64,000 bases of DNA from positions 61,797-125,796 of the forward strand of contig VBIW01000040.1 of NCBI GenBank assembly GCA_005880915.1. The letters are read 5' to 3'. The translations under genes and the position numbers were made by a program. Below the pieces are notes generated by a model. It had not been told where the DNA came from and ran no database searches. It saw nothing but the letters and a program-made list of their open reading frames with translations. Positions 24,811-33,306 of this stretch are shown one piece after another; position 1 is the stretch's first letter; the number at the start of each line of letters is the position of its first letter. The DNA comes from Chloroflexota bacterium (GTDB lineage Bacteria > Chloroflexota > Dormibacteria > Dormibacterales > Dormibacteraceae).

Positions 24811-27165
24811 ATGGCTGTCAGCCAGCTGGTCGGAGCCAAGATTCACCGGCGCGAGGACCCTCGCCTGATCACCGGTCACGGCCACTACATCGACGACTTC
24901 ACTCGCCAGGGCGCAGCGTATGCAGCATTTGTGCGCAGTCCCTTCGCGCACGCACGCATCAAGAGCATCGACGTCACCGATGCGAGCAAGGCCCCGGGCG
25001 TCGCCGGTGTGTACACCGCGCGCGACTTCAAGGGCCAGCTAGCGGGGACCCACCCCGCCGCCCCGGCTTTCGTGGCGGAGAAGAAGTACATCCCGGAGCG
25101 GTTCCCCATCGCGGAGAAGGAAGCCTGCTACCAGGGCGAGATCGTAGCCGCCGTGCTGGCGGAGACGAAGGGCCAGGCGGCTGACGCGGCCAACCTCATC
25201 CAGGTCGAATACGAAGAGCTCCCTGCGGTGATGGACCTCGAGAAAGCGATGGCGAGCGAAAGCCCCAAAGCGCATATGGGCGCCGCCGACAACATCTCGT
25301 GGGACCTGACGTACACCGGCCCTGAAGTCAGCGAGGCGGCATTCAAAGAAGCCGACGTCGTGGTCAAGGAGCGGATTCTGCAAAACCGCCTGGCTCCCGT
25401 CCCGATGGAACCGCGTGGCGTGCTCGCCGAGTTCGAGACTTACGACAAGAAGCTGACGATCTGGATGTCGAGCCAGAACCCGCATTTCATCCGGCTTTTC
25501 GTGTCCGGGGCCATGGGACTCAAGGAGAGCCAGGTCCGTGTCATCTCACCCGACGTGGGCGGCGGCTTCGGCAGCAAGATCAGCCCCTACCCCGAGGACT
25601 ACCTCGTGCCGGCACTGTCCCGCCTGGCGGAGCGCCCGGTGAAATGGATCGAGACGCGCACCGAGTCGATCCAGAACGCGACGCACGGCCGTGGCCAGTT
25701 CTATGACGTCGAAGTCGCGGCGAAGAAGGACGGCACGCTGCTGGGGATGCGCATGACGCAGTTCCTCGACGTCGGCGCGTATGTCGGCACGTTCAGCGCC
25801 TTCCAGGCGTGTGCCTGCCTGATGGCGGGCGGCGCCTACAAGTGGAAGGGAATCTCGGCGCGAACGATCGGCATCCTGACCAACCGCGTACCCACAGACC
25901 CGTACCGAGGAGCTGGCAGGCCTGAGGCGACTCACCTGGTGGAGCGGATGGTCGACCTGGTGGCGCGCGAGCTGAAGATGGACCCGGTCGAGATCCGCAA
26001 GAAGAACTTCATCCAACCGCAGGAGTTCCCATTCACGCAGAACTTCGGGCTGGTGGTCGACTCCGGCGAGTACGCCAGGGCGCTGGACGTCGCGCTCAAG
26101 CTCGCCGGTTATGACGACCTGCGCAAGAAGCAGGCCGACCTGCGCAAGCAGGGCCGCTACCTCGGGATCGGACTGTCCACGTGGATCGAGCTCTGTGGGT
26201 TCGGTCCCAGCGCAGCCACGGCGCCTGCGACCGGTGGCATAGCGTTGGTAGAGTCGGCGCAGGTCCGAGTGACGCCGACCGGATCGGTGATCGTCTACAC
26301 CGGAACGCACTCACACGGCCAGGGACACGAGACAACGTTTCCCCAGATCGTGGCCGACCAGCTGGGCGTGCCCTACGAGAGCATCGAGCTCCGCCATGGC
26401 GACACGGCGGAGGGAACCGCGTTTGGTTATGGAACCTACGGCAGCCGCAGCCTCGCGGTCGGCGGCGTGGCGATCAGCAAGGCCGTGGGCAAAGTCATCG
26501 ACAAGGGCAAGAAGCTCGCCGCGCATATGCTCGAGGCTGCCGAAGAGGATGTCGTATACGAGCACGGGGCCTTCCACGTGAAGGGCTCACCGGACAAGTC
26601 CAAGGCGTTCGGCGAGGTCGCGTTCGCGAGCTATGGGATGAACCTCCCTGAGGGCATGGAGCAAGGCCTCGAGGCGGTCGCCTATTTCGATCCGCCCAAC
26701 CTCGTGTGGCCGTTCGGCACTCACATCGCGGTGGTCGAGGTCGACGCCGAAACTGGCAGCGCCAAGCTGGAAAAGTACATCGCGGTCGACGACTGCGGAA
26801 ACATCATCAACCCGATGATCGTCGACGGCCAGATCCACGGCGGCATAGTGCAGGGCGTCGCGCAGGCGCTCTACGAGGAGGTCGTCTACGACGACGAAAC
26901 CGGCCAGCTCAAGACAGGGACTCTGCTCGACTACATGTTGCCGTCTGCGAACGAGATTCCGCCCCTGTTCCTCGACCACACGATCACGCCCAGCCCCACC
27001 AACGATCTCGGCGTCAAGGGGATCGGTGAGGCGGGAACAATCGCCGCGAGCGCCGCGGTGATCAATGCCATCTGTGACGCGCTGAGTCCGCTCGGGATCA
27101 AGCACGTCGACATGCCCGCGAGCCCGGACAAGCTCTGGAAGATGATGAAGGAGGCACGCCAGTGA
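24811..27165 (+). CDS. coxL: Xanthine dehydrogenase family Mo-binding large subunit, form II CoxL-like
   Basis: 784 residues, molybdopterin-cytosine-dinucleotide-binding catalytic subunit. The active-site loop at residues 364-370 reads PYRGAGR, the form II motif, not the VAYxCSFR of true CO dehydrogenase. The protein therefore lacks the Cys that holds the Mo-Cu centre and should be called a molybdenum hydroxylase of unknown substrate. Other landmarks are GGGFGSK near 249-255 and the C-terminal GIGEAGTIAA with the catalytic Glu near 731. Gene order S-L-M and the maturation genes downstream match Cox clusters. Confidence 0.88.
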   Translation: MAVSQLVGAKIHRREDPRLITGHGHYIDDFTRQGAAYAAFVRSPFAHARIKSIDVTDASKAPGVAGVYTARDFKGQLAGTHPAAPAFVAEKKYIPERFPIAEKEACYQGEIVAAVLAETKGQAADAANLIQVEYEELPAVMDLEKAMASESPKAHMGAADNISWDLTYTGPEVSEAAFKEADVVVKERILQNRLAPVPMEPRGVLAEFETYDKKLTIWMSSQNPHFIRLFVSGAMGLKESQVRVISPDVGGGFGSKISPYPEDYLVPALSRLAERPVKWIETRTESIQNATHGRGQFYDVEVAAKKDGTLLGMRMTQFLDVGAYVGTFSAFQACACLMAGGAYKWKGISARTIGILTNRVPTDPYRGAGRPEATHLVERMVDLVARELKMDPVEIRKKNFIQPQEFPFTQNFGLVVDSGEYARALDVALKLAGYDDLRKKQADLRKQGRYLGIGLSTWIELCGFGPSAATAPATGGIALVESAQVRVTPTGSVIVYTGTHSHGQGHETTFPQIVADQLGVPYESIELRHGDTAEGTAFGYGTYGSRSLAVGGVAISKAVGKVIDKGKKLAAHMLEAAEEDVVYEHGAFHVKGSPDKSKAFGEVAFASYGMNLPEGMEQGLEAVAYFDPPNLVWPFGTHIAVVEVDAETGSAKLEKYIAVDDCGNIINPMIVDGQIHGGIVQGVAQALYEEVVYDDETGQLKTGTLLDYMLPSANEIPPLFLDHTITPSPTNDLGVKGIGEAGTIAASAAVINAICDALSPLGIKHVDMPASPDKLWKMMKEARQ

Positions 27166-27971
27166 TACCGGCTGCATTCGAATACGCTCGCGCCTCCTCG
27201 GTCGACGAGGCGTCGAAGCTGCTCAGCAAGTTCGGCGAGGACGCCAAGGTGCTCGCCGGCGGCCACAGTTTGATTCCTCTCATGCGGCTTCGCCTGGCGC
27301 AGCCCGCGGCGCTTGTCGACATCAACGGGATCAAGGAGCTCGACCACATCAAGGAGGACGGTGGCAAGCTGCGAATCGGCGCCCTGACGCGGCATGTGAC
27401 GATCCAGAGCTCGTCGGTGGTGAAGGACAAGCTGCCGCTGCTCGCCGAGGTGGCGGGCGAGGTGGGCGATAACCAGGTCCGCAACATGGGCACCATGGGC
27501 GGAGTCATCGCGCACGCTGACGCGGCCGGCGACTATCCGACGCTTGCCCTGATCCTCGACGCTGAGATCGTTACCAACCGGCGCACCATCGCAGCGAAGG
27601 ACTTCTTCAAAGACCTGTTCACCACAGCGCTCGGCCCGGACGAGGTCGTGACCGAAGTCGTCTTCCCGGTGGCGAACGGACCGCACAAATACATCAAGTT
27701 CCGCCGCCGGCTCTTCGACTGGGCAATCGTCGGCGTGGCGGCTCAGAAGATGAACGGCGGCTGGCGCATCGGCCTGACGAACGTCGGCCCGACGCCAGTC
27801 CGCGCGAACGCGGTCGAGAAGGCGCTGCACGACGGCGCGAAGCCGGAAGAGGCGGCGCAGCACGCATCGGACGGCCTCGATCCGGCCGGCGACCTTCGCG
27901 CCAGCCCCGAGTACAAGAAGCACCTCGCTCGGGTATTGACGAAGCGGGCGATTCAGCAGGCCCAGGGCTAA
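27162..27971 (+). CDS. coxM: Molybdenum hydroxylase FAD subunit (CoxM)
   Basis: 269 residues. FAD-binding stretches are VLAGGHSLIPLMRLRLA near residues 28-44 and NQVRNMGTMGGVIAHADAAGDYP near 104-125, followed by the CO dehydrogenase flavoprotein C-terminal domain from about 175. The GTG start overlaps the coxL stop (GTGA). It receives electrons from CoxS and hands them to the quinone pool or another acceptor. The hairpin at 27980-28014 lies between this gene and the maturation genes. Confidence 0.92.
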   Translation: MIPAAFEYARASSVDEASKLLSKFGEDAKVLAGGHSLIPLMRLRLAQPAALVDINGIKELDHIKEDGGKLRIGALTRHVTIQSSSVVKDKLPLLAEVAGEVGDNQVRNMGTMGGVIAHADAAGDYPTLALILDAEIVTNRRTIAAKDFFKDLFTTALGPDEVVTEVVFPVANGPHKYIKFRRRLFDWAIVGVAAQKMNGGWRIGLTNVGPTPVRANAVEKALHDGAKPEEAAQHASDGLDPAGDLRASPEYKKHLARVLTKRAIQQAQG

Positions 27972-27979
27972 TCGAGTCT

Positions 27980-28014
27980 CGAGGCTGCCGGGCCGCTCGG
28001 GCTCGACAGCCTCG
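27980..28014 (+). terminator. Hairpin between coxM and coxD
   Basis: cgaggctg (27980-27987) pairs exactly with cagcctcg (28007-28014) and part of the 19-base interior can pair too. It is followed by tactcttt, only a weak T tract. It may give partial termination, setting a lower level of the maturation genes than of coxSLM, or protect the 3' end after processing. Confidence 0.5.
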
Positions 28015-28029
28015 TACTCTTTGTCTCCA

Positions 28030-28917
28030 GTGAGCGCTCCCTTGACGATCGAGGATGTCGAGCGCCGCCTGCGCGAGCGGCGGTACATCGGGGACCGGGC
28101 GCTCGCAACCTCGATCTTCCTGGCGCTCCAGCTGCAGAAGCCGCTGTTCATAGAAGGCGAAGCGGGCGTCGGCAAGACGGAGGCGGCCAAGGTCATGGCC
28201 GACGTCCTGGGCGCGCGCCTGATCCGCCTGCAGTGCTACGAAGGCATCGACCTGGCGCACGCGGTCTACGAATGGAACTATCCGCGCCAGCTCCTCCATA
28301 TCCGGCTGATGGGGGAGGGGCAAGACAGAAAAGCGGCCGAGCGCGAGATCTTCAGCTCTGAGTTCCTGCTTCGCCGCCCGCTGCTCGATGCGATCGACAA
28401 CGACGACGTAACGCCGCCGGTGCTGTTGATCGATGAGATCGACCGCTCCGACGAGGAGTTCGAGGCGTTTCTGCTCGAGCTGTTGTCGGAGTTCCAGGTC
28501 TCGATCCCGGAGATCGGCACCATCAAGGCGCGACAGGTGCCGTTCGTCGTCATCACCTCAAACCGGACGCGCGAAGTGCACGACGCGCTGAAGCGGCGCT
28601 GCCTCTATCACTGGATCGACTATCCGGACCTCGACAAGGAAGTCGAGATCGTGCGTGCGCGCGCCCCCGAGGCCGCGGACGGACTGGCGCGCGAGGTGGC
28701 GGCCCTCGTCCAGGGACTGCGGGGCATGGACCTGTACAAGGTGCCGGGTGTGGCCGAGACGCTCGATTGGGCTCGCTCGCTCGCGGCACTCGGCGCGACA
28801 CAGATCGACGCGAGCCTTGTGAGCGCGACGATGGGCGCCGCGTTGAAGTACCAGGAAGATCTGGAGCGAGTGCGCGAGCAGGTGCCTGCGCTGGTCGAGA
28901 AGGCGCGGCTTGCCTGA
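28030..28917 (+). CDS. coxD: MoxR-family AAA+ ATPase (CoxD-like)
   Basis: 295 residues from GTG 28030; an in-frame TTG at 28021 is an alternative. Walker A is GEAGVGKTE near residues 41-49, Walker B is LLIDEIDRSDEEFEAF near 137-152, and the sensor region is VVITSNRTREVHDALKRRC near 175-193. CoxD-type MoxR ATPases act with CoxE to insert sulfur and copper or otherwise mature the Mo site of CoxL. Its end overlaps the coxE start by eight bases. Confidence 0.85.
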   Translation: MSAPLTIEDVERRLRERRYIGDRALATSIFLALQLQKPLFIEGEAGVGKTEAAKVMADVLGARLIRLQCYEGIDLAHAVYEWNYPRQLLHIRLMGEGQDRKAAEREIFSSEFLLRRPLLDAIDNDDVTPPVLLIDEIDRSDEEFEAFLLELLSEFQVSIPEIGTIKARQVPFVVITSNRTREVHDALKRRCLYHWIDYPDLDKEVEIVRARAPEAADGLAREVAALVQGLRGMDLYKVPGVAETLDWARSLAALGATQIDASLVSATMGAALKYQEDLERVREQVPALVEKARLA

Positions 28918-30175
28918 CGCTCAGGTCGACCTTCTACCGCGCCTGGGCGCATTCGCGCGGCTGCTCCACGACGCCGGCCTGGAGGCGGGGCCTCGACGTC
29001 TCACGGACGCAACGCGCGCGCTCGGCTTCATCGACTTGAAGCAGCATGCGGATTTTCGGAACGCGCTGCGATCGGTCTTCGTGAGCCGGAAAGAGGACAT
29101 CGCGACGTTCGAGGCCGCCTTCGACATCTTCTGGACACCCCCCGACCCTCGCGCCGCCGCGGGCGTGATCCCAGGCCGAAGCCGCGCCCTGCCCATGGCA
29201 CCCGAGCGGGCGAAACTCTGGAAGAACGCGCTGGGCCTCAACTCGTCGCAGCTGAACCGCGAGCAGAACCCGACCGAGTACCCCGCGAGCTCGAGCGGCT
29301 ACAGCTCCGAAGAGCTGCTCCGCCACAAAGACTTCGAGGAGATGACCTGGGCCGAGACAGAGCAGGTCAGGCGATTGCTGGAGCAGGCACCCTGGCGCGT
29401 GGCTGAGAGGCGGACCCGCCGGCTGCGCCCATCGCGATCAGGTCGCATCGACCTGCGGCGCTCGGCGCGTCACGCCATTCGCTCGAGTGGCGAGCTGATG
29501 ACCCTGTTTCGCCGGAAACCTCGAGTCCGTCGCCGGCCGCTGGTGTTGATCTGCGACGTGAGCGGCTCGATGGAGCGCTACTCGCGCCTGTTGATGATCT
29601 TCGCCCACGCGATCTCTCGGCGCGAGGACCTCGAGGCCTTCGTCTTCTCCACGCGCCTGACGCGGATCACACGGCTGCTGCGACATCGAGACCTCGATCG
29701 TGCCCTCGACTCCGTGAGCAAAGGCGTCCACGACTTCAGCGGCGGGACCAGGATCGGCGACGCGATTGGTGAATTCAACCGGCGCTGGGCGCGTCGCGTC
29801 CTCGGCCACGGGGCAGTGGTGGTCATCATCAGCGACGGGTGGGATCGCGGCGATCCTGCCCAGCTCACCGCCGAGCTCGTCCACCTACGGCGCTCCGCAC
29901 ACAGGCTGATCTGGCTCAACCCACTGCTGGGCTCCGAAGGCTATGAGCCGCTGACACGGGGGATGGCGGCGGCGCTGCCGCTCTGCGACGATTTTCTCGC
30001 AGCTCACAACGTCGAGGCCCTCGAGGACCTCGGCCGCTTGCTTGCTTCCCTTCCCCCTTTGCGGGGGCGATCAGTCGGCGCGCCTGACGTGTCCTTAACG
30101 GGCTTGTCCCGCAAGGTGACCCGCCGCGGTAGCGGCCGGTCGGATGCGGAGCTCGATGTCAGGAGCCACCGATGA
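28910..30175 (+). CDS. coxE: VWA domain protein (CoxE-like)
   Basis: 421 residues from a TTG. A helical N-terminal part (about 1-200) precedes a von Willebrand A domain with an intact MIDAS start, LICDVSGSMERY near residues 209-220, and later GTRIGDAI and ISDGWDRGD. It partners the CoxD ATPase in maturing the hydroxylase. The conserved part ends near residue 378 (EALEDLGRLLASL). The last 40 or so residues are encoded by a hairpin-rich stretch resembling the palindromic repeats at 58 and 40927 and look like a recent extension. Confidence 0.85.
   Translation: MPDAQVDLLPRLGAFARLLHDAGLEAGPRRLTDATRALGFIDLKQHADFRNALRSVFVSRKEDIATFEAAFDIFWTPPDPRAAAGVIPGRSRALPMAPERAKLWKNALGLNSSQLNREQNPTEYPASSSGYSSEELLRHKDFEEMTWAETEQVRRLLEQAPWRVAERRTRRLRPSRSGRIDLRRSARHAIRSSGELMTLFRRKPRVRRRPLVLICDVSGSMERYSRLLMIFAHAISRREDLEAFVFSTRLTRITRLLRHRDLDRALDSVSKGVHDFSGGTRIGDAIGEFNRRWARRVLGHGAVVVIISDGWDRGDPAQLTAELVHLRRSAHRLIWLNPLLGSEGYEPLTRGMAAALPLCDDFLAAHNVEALEDLGRLLASLPPLRGRSVGAPDVSLTGLSRKVTRRGSGRSDAELDVRSHR
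30053..30087. repeat. Possible degenerate palindromic repeat inside the coxE 3' end
   Basis: ccccc (30053-30057) pairs with ggggg (30063-30067) across tttgc, and tcag (30071-30074) with ctga (30084-30087) around ggcgcgcc. The two-hairpin layout recalls copies A and B, but the sequence match is loose. Confidence 0.35.
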
Positions 30176-31131
30176 GAGAGGTTCTGGGCGAGCTCAAGGA
30201 ATGGATCGGCGGCGGAGAAGACATTGCCGTCGCCACGGTCATCGAGACGTGGGGATCGAGCCCCAGGCCGCTGGGCTCCAAGATGCTCGTCACACGTTCG
30301 GGCAAGATGGCGGGTTCGGTTTCCAATGGCTGCATCGAGGGCGCCGTCTTCGAGGAGGCGCAGAAGGTCCTGAAATCGGGCACTCCGAAGATCGCGGCCT
30401 TCGGCGTGGCCGACGATGTGGCATTCGAGGTCGGTCTCGCCTGCGGCGGCCACATCGAGGTCTTCATCCAGCCGCTGGGTAAGGCGCACCGGCAGCTCGT
30501 CGGCATGCTCGACCGCAACGAGCCCGCGACATTGCGGACAGATCTGGTCACCGGTGAAGAAGTGCTCGTTGAGGGCACTCCGCCGGGTTCGGAGCTGGCT
30601 CGGCGCGACGGCGACGTTTTCGTCGAGCCGTTCCGCCGCCCTGCCCACCTGGTGATCATCGGGGCGATCCATATCGCGATCCCGCTGCACCGGCTCGCGA
30701 AGCTGATGGGCTATCGCGTGACGGTGGTCGACGCGCGCGCGAAGTTCGCAACCAGGGAAAGGTTTCCGGAGGCGGACGAGCTGATCGTCGCCTGGCCGGA
30801 CGAGGCCATGGCCAGGATCGCGGTCGACAGCTCTACCTACGTCGTCATCCTCACGCACGACCCGAAGTTCGACCTCCCCGCGCTGCGCTCGGTGCTGAAG
30901 CAGGACGCCGGCTACATCGGCGCGATCGGCAGCCGCAAGACCAACCAGAACCGCTTCGAGGCTTTGCGCCAGGAAGGCTTCACGGAGGAGCAGCTGTCGC
31001 GAGTGCACGGTCCCATCGGCTTGGACCTGGGGGGCAGGGGGGCGGACGAGACGGCGCTCGGCATCTTGGCCGAGATCACCGCGGTGCGCTTCGGCGGCTC
31101 CGGCGTATCGATGCGCGCCGCCCGCGCATGA
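30172..31131 (+). CDS. coxF: XdhC/CoxI family protein
   Basis: 319 residues. The N-terminal XdhC/CoxI domain has VATVIETWGSSPRPLGSKM near residues 18-36, SVSNGCIEGAVFEEA near 44-58 and GLACGGHIEVFIQP near 93-106. The C-terminal Rossmann domain starts LVIIGAIHIAIPLHRLAK near 161. XdhC proteins bind molybdenum cofactor, help its sulfuration and deliver it to the apo-hydroxylase. ATGA overlaps at both ends tie it to coxE and to the next small gene. Confidence 0.9.
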   Translation: MREVLGELKEWIGGGEDIAVATVIETWGSSPRPLGSKMLVTRSGKMAGSVSNGCIEGAVFEEAQKVLKSGTPKIAAFGVADDVAFEVGLACGGHIEVFIQPLGKAHRQLVGMLDRNEPATLRTDLVTGEEVLVEGTPPGSELARRDGDVFVEPFRRPAHLVIIGAIHIAIPLHRLAKLMGYRVTVVDARAKFATRERFPEADELIVAWPDEAMARIAVDSSTYVVILTHDPKFDLPALRSVLKQDAGYIGAIGSRKTNQNRFEALRQEGFTEEQLSRVHGPIGLDLGGRGADETALGILAEITAVRFGGSGVSMRAARA

Positions 31132-31577
31132 GCGAAACATTCGTTGGCGGCTTCATGAGCGGCTTTCTTTCGCGAGGCTTCCTCGGTGCCCGCGTCGGCT
31201 ACGGGCTGTACTTCACGACCGCGCGGCTGTTCGGCGTCGATCCAGGCGCGCATGGCGGATCGGAGCTAACCGGCGCAATGGCCGGCTATATCGATGGCCA
31301 GTTGATGCCAACCCTGGCTGACGATGAGAACGCGAGACTGATCGCGGAGCTGGAAAGGGTGAAGGACTTCGACCTGGCCAAAGACCAGATCAAGCAGATA
31401 GTGATCAAGAGGCCTGGGTGGTACGGAATAGGGTTTGGTCGAATCAAGATCGTTCCGCTGGCTGGTGAGCCAAGAAGCATCCAGCTACGGCATCCCATCG
31501 CTTACGACCGGTTGATTCAACTGACGCAGGTGTTCAGTCCGGAGTTGGTGAGGACGCAGCCCTTTCTCGCTTTCTGA
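31128..31577 (+). CDS. Unknown small protein at the end of the cox operon
   Basis: 149 residues, no family recognised. A Gly/Phe-rich N-terminus (FVGGFMSGFLSRGFLGARVGYGLYF) is followed by an acidic helix region and a basic, strand-rich end (KRPGWYGIGFGRIKIVPL near 90-107). It overlaps the xdhC stop by ATGA, so it is translated with the cox maturation genes. Its last 44 bases overlap the convergent CGNR gene. Confidence 0.6.
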   Translation: MSETFVGGFMSGFLSRGFLGARVGYGLYFTTARLFGVDPGAHGGSELTGAMAGYIDGQLMPTLADDENARLIAELERVKDFDLAKDQIKQIVIKRPGWYGIGFGRIKIVPLAGEPRSIQLRHPIAYDRLIQLTQVFSPELVRTQPFLAF

Positions 31578-32103
31578 AGCGGCGCGCCTTCTCCCGGTTG
31601 CCGCAGGAAGCCATCGTGCACCAACGGCTCGAGTGGTTCTTGGAACGGTCGTAGAACGCCCAGCGGCACTCGCCAGAGCGGCAAAGCTTGAGCCGCTCCC
31701 AGTCCTGGCCCTGCATCGCCGAGTAGAGGGTCGCGACCAGGCGTCCCAGCGCGCCGACGGCGCCTGACACCTCCGGCTCGAGCCGCGGCCGCCCGCCTGG
31801 CGCGAAGCGCATCCGCAGCCGGCTCGCGGCCGCGGCCTCGTTGAGGGTGGCAAGGGCGACCGGGTAGACGGGGTAACCCGAATTGCCGCCGATCACGCCG
31901 CGCATCGCTTCGCGGACGGCGATTGCGTGCTTGAGGTCGGACTCACCAACCGGGTGGCTCGCGTCGAGCAAGCCGTTTGCAACCAACCAGGCCTTGAGCG
32001 TGTTTGGGTCGGTGAGCTCCTCCTTCAGGGGCACCATGTCGACGGTGTTGACGAAGGCCTGGACGAGCCCGAGCTCGCCGCTAGCCGTTTCCCGTTCTGA
32101 CAT
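31534..32103 (-). CDS. CGNR zinc-finger / ABATE-domain protein, probable transcription regulator
   Basis: 189 residues. The N-terminal ABATE domain (stress-induced, DUF1470 type) covers about 1-130, and the C-terminal CGNR zinc finger is at about 140-178: CRSGECRWAFYDRSKN, then CTMASCGNREKA with the CGNR tetrad. These are thought to bind DNA. TAAGCT lies eight bases before its ATG. An inverted repeat (32150-32168) stands in the gap to the divergent small gene and may be its target. Confidence 0.85.
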   Translation of the reverse strand: MSERETASGELGLVQAFVNTVDMVPLKEELTDPNTLKAWLVANGLLDASHPVGESDLKHAIAVREAMRGVIGGNSGYPVYPVALATLNEAAAASRLRMRFAPGGRPRLEPEVSGAVGALGRLVATLYSAMQGQDWERLKLCRSGECRWAFYDRSKNHSSRWCTMASCGNREKARRFRKRERAASSPTPD

Positions 32104-32146
32104 CGAAATTCAGCTTACCCATAACCACAAAAACTGCAACATAGGT

Positions 32147-32168
32147 TATACTAACTACCGTAGTTAGT
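32147..32168. promoter_or_regulatory. -10 element overlapped by an operator-like palindrome
   Basis: actaacta (32150-32157) and tagttagt (32161-32168) form an exact palindrome with a three-base centre. TATACT (32147-32152), a near-perfect -10 for the plus-strand gene at 32189, overlaps its left arm. A bound protein would block that promoter. Confidence 0.6.
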
Positions 32169-32188
32169 TTGCTGGTTAGGAGGCCGAA

Positions 32189-32422
32189 ATGAACCCGTAC
32201 ACCAACGAAGACATCATGTGGCAGCGGCTGAAGGACATCCAGCTCGAGGCCGAGAACAGGCGCCTGTATGGTCCGCACACCCTGCCGACGCTGGTCGCCC
32301 TTGTAAGCCTGCTCGGCAGGCGCGCCTGGTGGCTGGCCGGCCTGGCGACCCGCCGGGCTCCACGGCGCCGCCGGCTTGAGGTCGTCGAGCAGGACCGCGA
32401 CGCCGCGTCTGAGGTGGCCTAA
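32189..32422 (+). CDS. Small protein with one hydrophobic segment, unknown
   Basis: 77 residues. An acidic helix (NEDIMWQRLKDIQLEAENRR) is followed by a moderately hydrophobic stretch (TLPTLVALVSLLGRRAWWLAGLA near 33-55) and a very basic segment (TRRAPRRRRLE). A full ribosome-binding site (aggagg) lies six to seven bases before the ATG, among the clearest in this window. The stop overlaps the convergent nfo gene. Divergent from the CGNR regulator gene, which may control it. Confidence 0.65.
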   Translation: MNPYTNEDIMWQRLKDIQLEAENRRLYGPHTLPTLVALVSLLGRRAWWLAGLATRRAPRRRRLEVVEQDRDAASEVA

Positions 32423-33264
32423 CGCGCCAGCTTCTTCAGCACCGCGACCTGCTCGGCGTCGGGTCCGCCACCCGCGCCGGGCACTTCGAGGATGAAGGGC
32501 AGCTTCGCGAGCCGGGGCTCGCGGAGCAGGGCTCGAAAGCCCTCCTCACCGATCTGCCCGGTCCCGATGTTGGCGTGACGATCGCGGTTCGAACCAAGTC
32601 CGGTCACCGAATCGTTGCAGTGGATGACGTCCACGCGGCTGAGCTTGAGCACCCGGTCCAGCTCGTCGATCGTCGTCTTGACCTCAGCAGGAGTGCGCTC
32701 GTCGTAACCCGAGGCAAACGCGTGACAGGTGTCGAAGCAGACCCCGACACGGGGATCGTCGTCGAGCGCGCTCATCATCTGGGCGATCTCCTCGAAGCGA
32801 GCGCCCACGCAGCCGCCAAGGCCCGCGTTATTTTCGATCAGCAGCCTCGCTGACTTCGGGTCGGCCTTCGACAGCACGTGCTTGAGGTGCTCAGTGATGG
32901 AAGGGAGCCGTGCCTCGAAACCCGCGCCCTTGTGCGACCCGGTGTGGAAGATCACGCCGTCGACACCGAGATCGTCCGCCGCTTTCAGGTAACCGGCCAG
33001 GGTGCTTTCCGAGCGCTGGCGCAGCGTTGGATCGTCGCCCGCAAGGTTGATCAGGTAGACGGCATGGAAGTAGAAAGGCGGATTGCCGTGCTTGGCCGCC
33101 GCTTCCTTGAAGGTTGCGATTCGCGTCTCGTCGAGCTTGGGCGAACCCCAGAATCCCGGAGGGGTGGGGTGGACCTGGATCGCCTCCGCGCCCATCGCCT
33201 TGGCCCGCTCGAAGGCCAGGTGAAGGCCGCCAGAGGAATCGACGTGGGCTCCGAGAATTGGCAC
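32419..33264 (-). CDS. nfo: Deoxyribonuclease IV (AP endonuclease family 2)
   Basis: 281 residues, a TIM-barrel with three zinc ions that cuts DNA 5' to abasic sites. Family landmarks are GAHVDSSGGL near the N-terminus, the IFHTGSHKGAG zinc-ligand loop near 105, LLIENNAGLGG near 142, GVCFDTCHAFASGYD near 173-187 and VIHCNDSVTGLGSNRDRHANIGTGQIG near 213-240. The start is GTG 33264, with TACTCT seven bases upstream, so the message is probably leaderless. Confidence 0.95.
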   Translation of the reverse strand: MPILGAHVDSSGGLHLAFERAKAMGAEAIQVHPTPPGFWGSPKLDETRIATFKEAAAKHGNPPFYFHAVYLINLAGDDPTLRQRSESTLAGYLKAADDLGVDGVIFHTGSHKGAGFEARLPSITEHLKHVLSKADPKSARLLIENNAGLGGCVGARFEEIAQMMSALDDDPRVGVCFDTCHAFASGYDERTPAEVKTTIDELDRVLKLSRVDVIHCNDSVTGLGSNRDRHANIGTGQIGEEGFRALLREPRLAKLPFILEVPGAGGGPDAEQVAVLKKLAR

Positions 33265-33271
33265 TCAAGAG

Positions 33272-33277
33272 AGAGTA
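33272..33277 (-). promoter_or_regulatory. Predicted -10 (TACTCT), leaderless nfo
   Basis: On the minus strand TACTCT, seven bases, then GTG 33264. Confidence 0.45.
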
Positions 33278-33306
33278 AGCCGGGGCCTCTCTGCCATGCT
33301 CTAGAC

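Noticed and set aside
24811..27165. Form I (true) CO dehydrogenase large subunit
   Set aside because: The active-site loop reads PYRGAGR, lacking the Cys of the form I motif.
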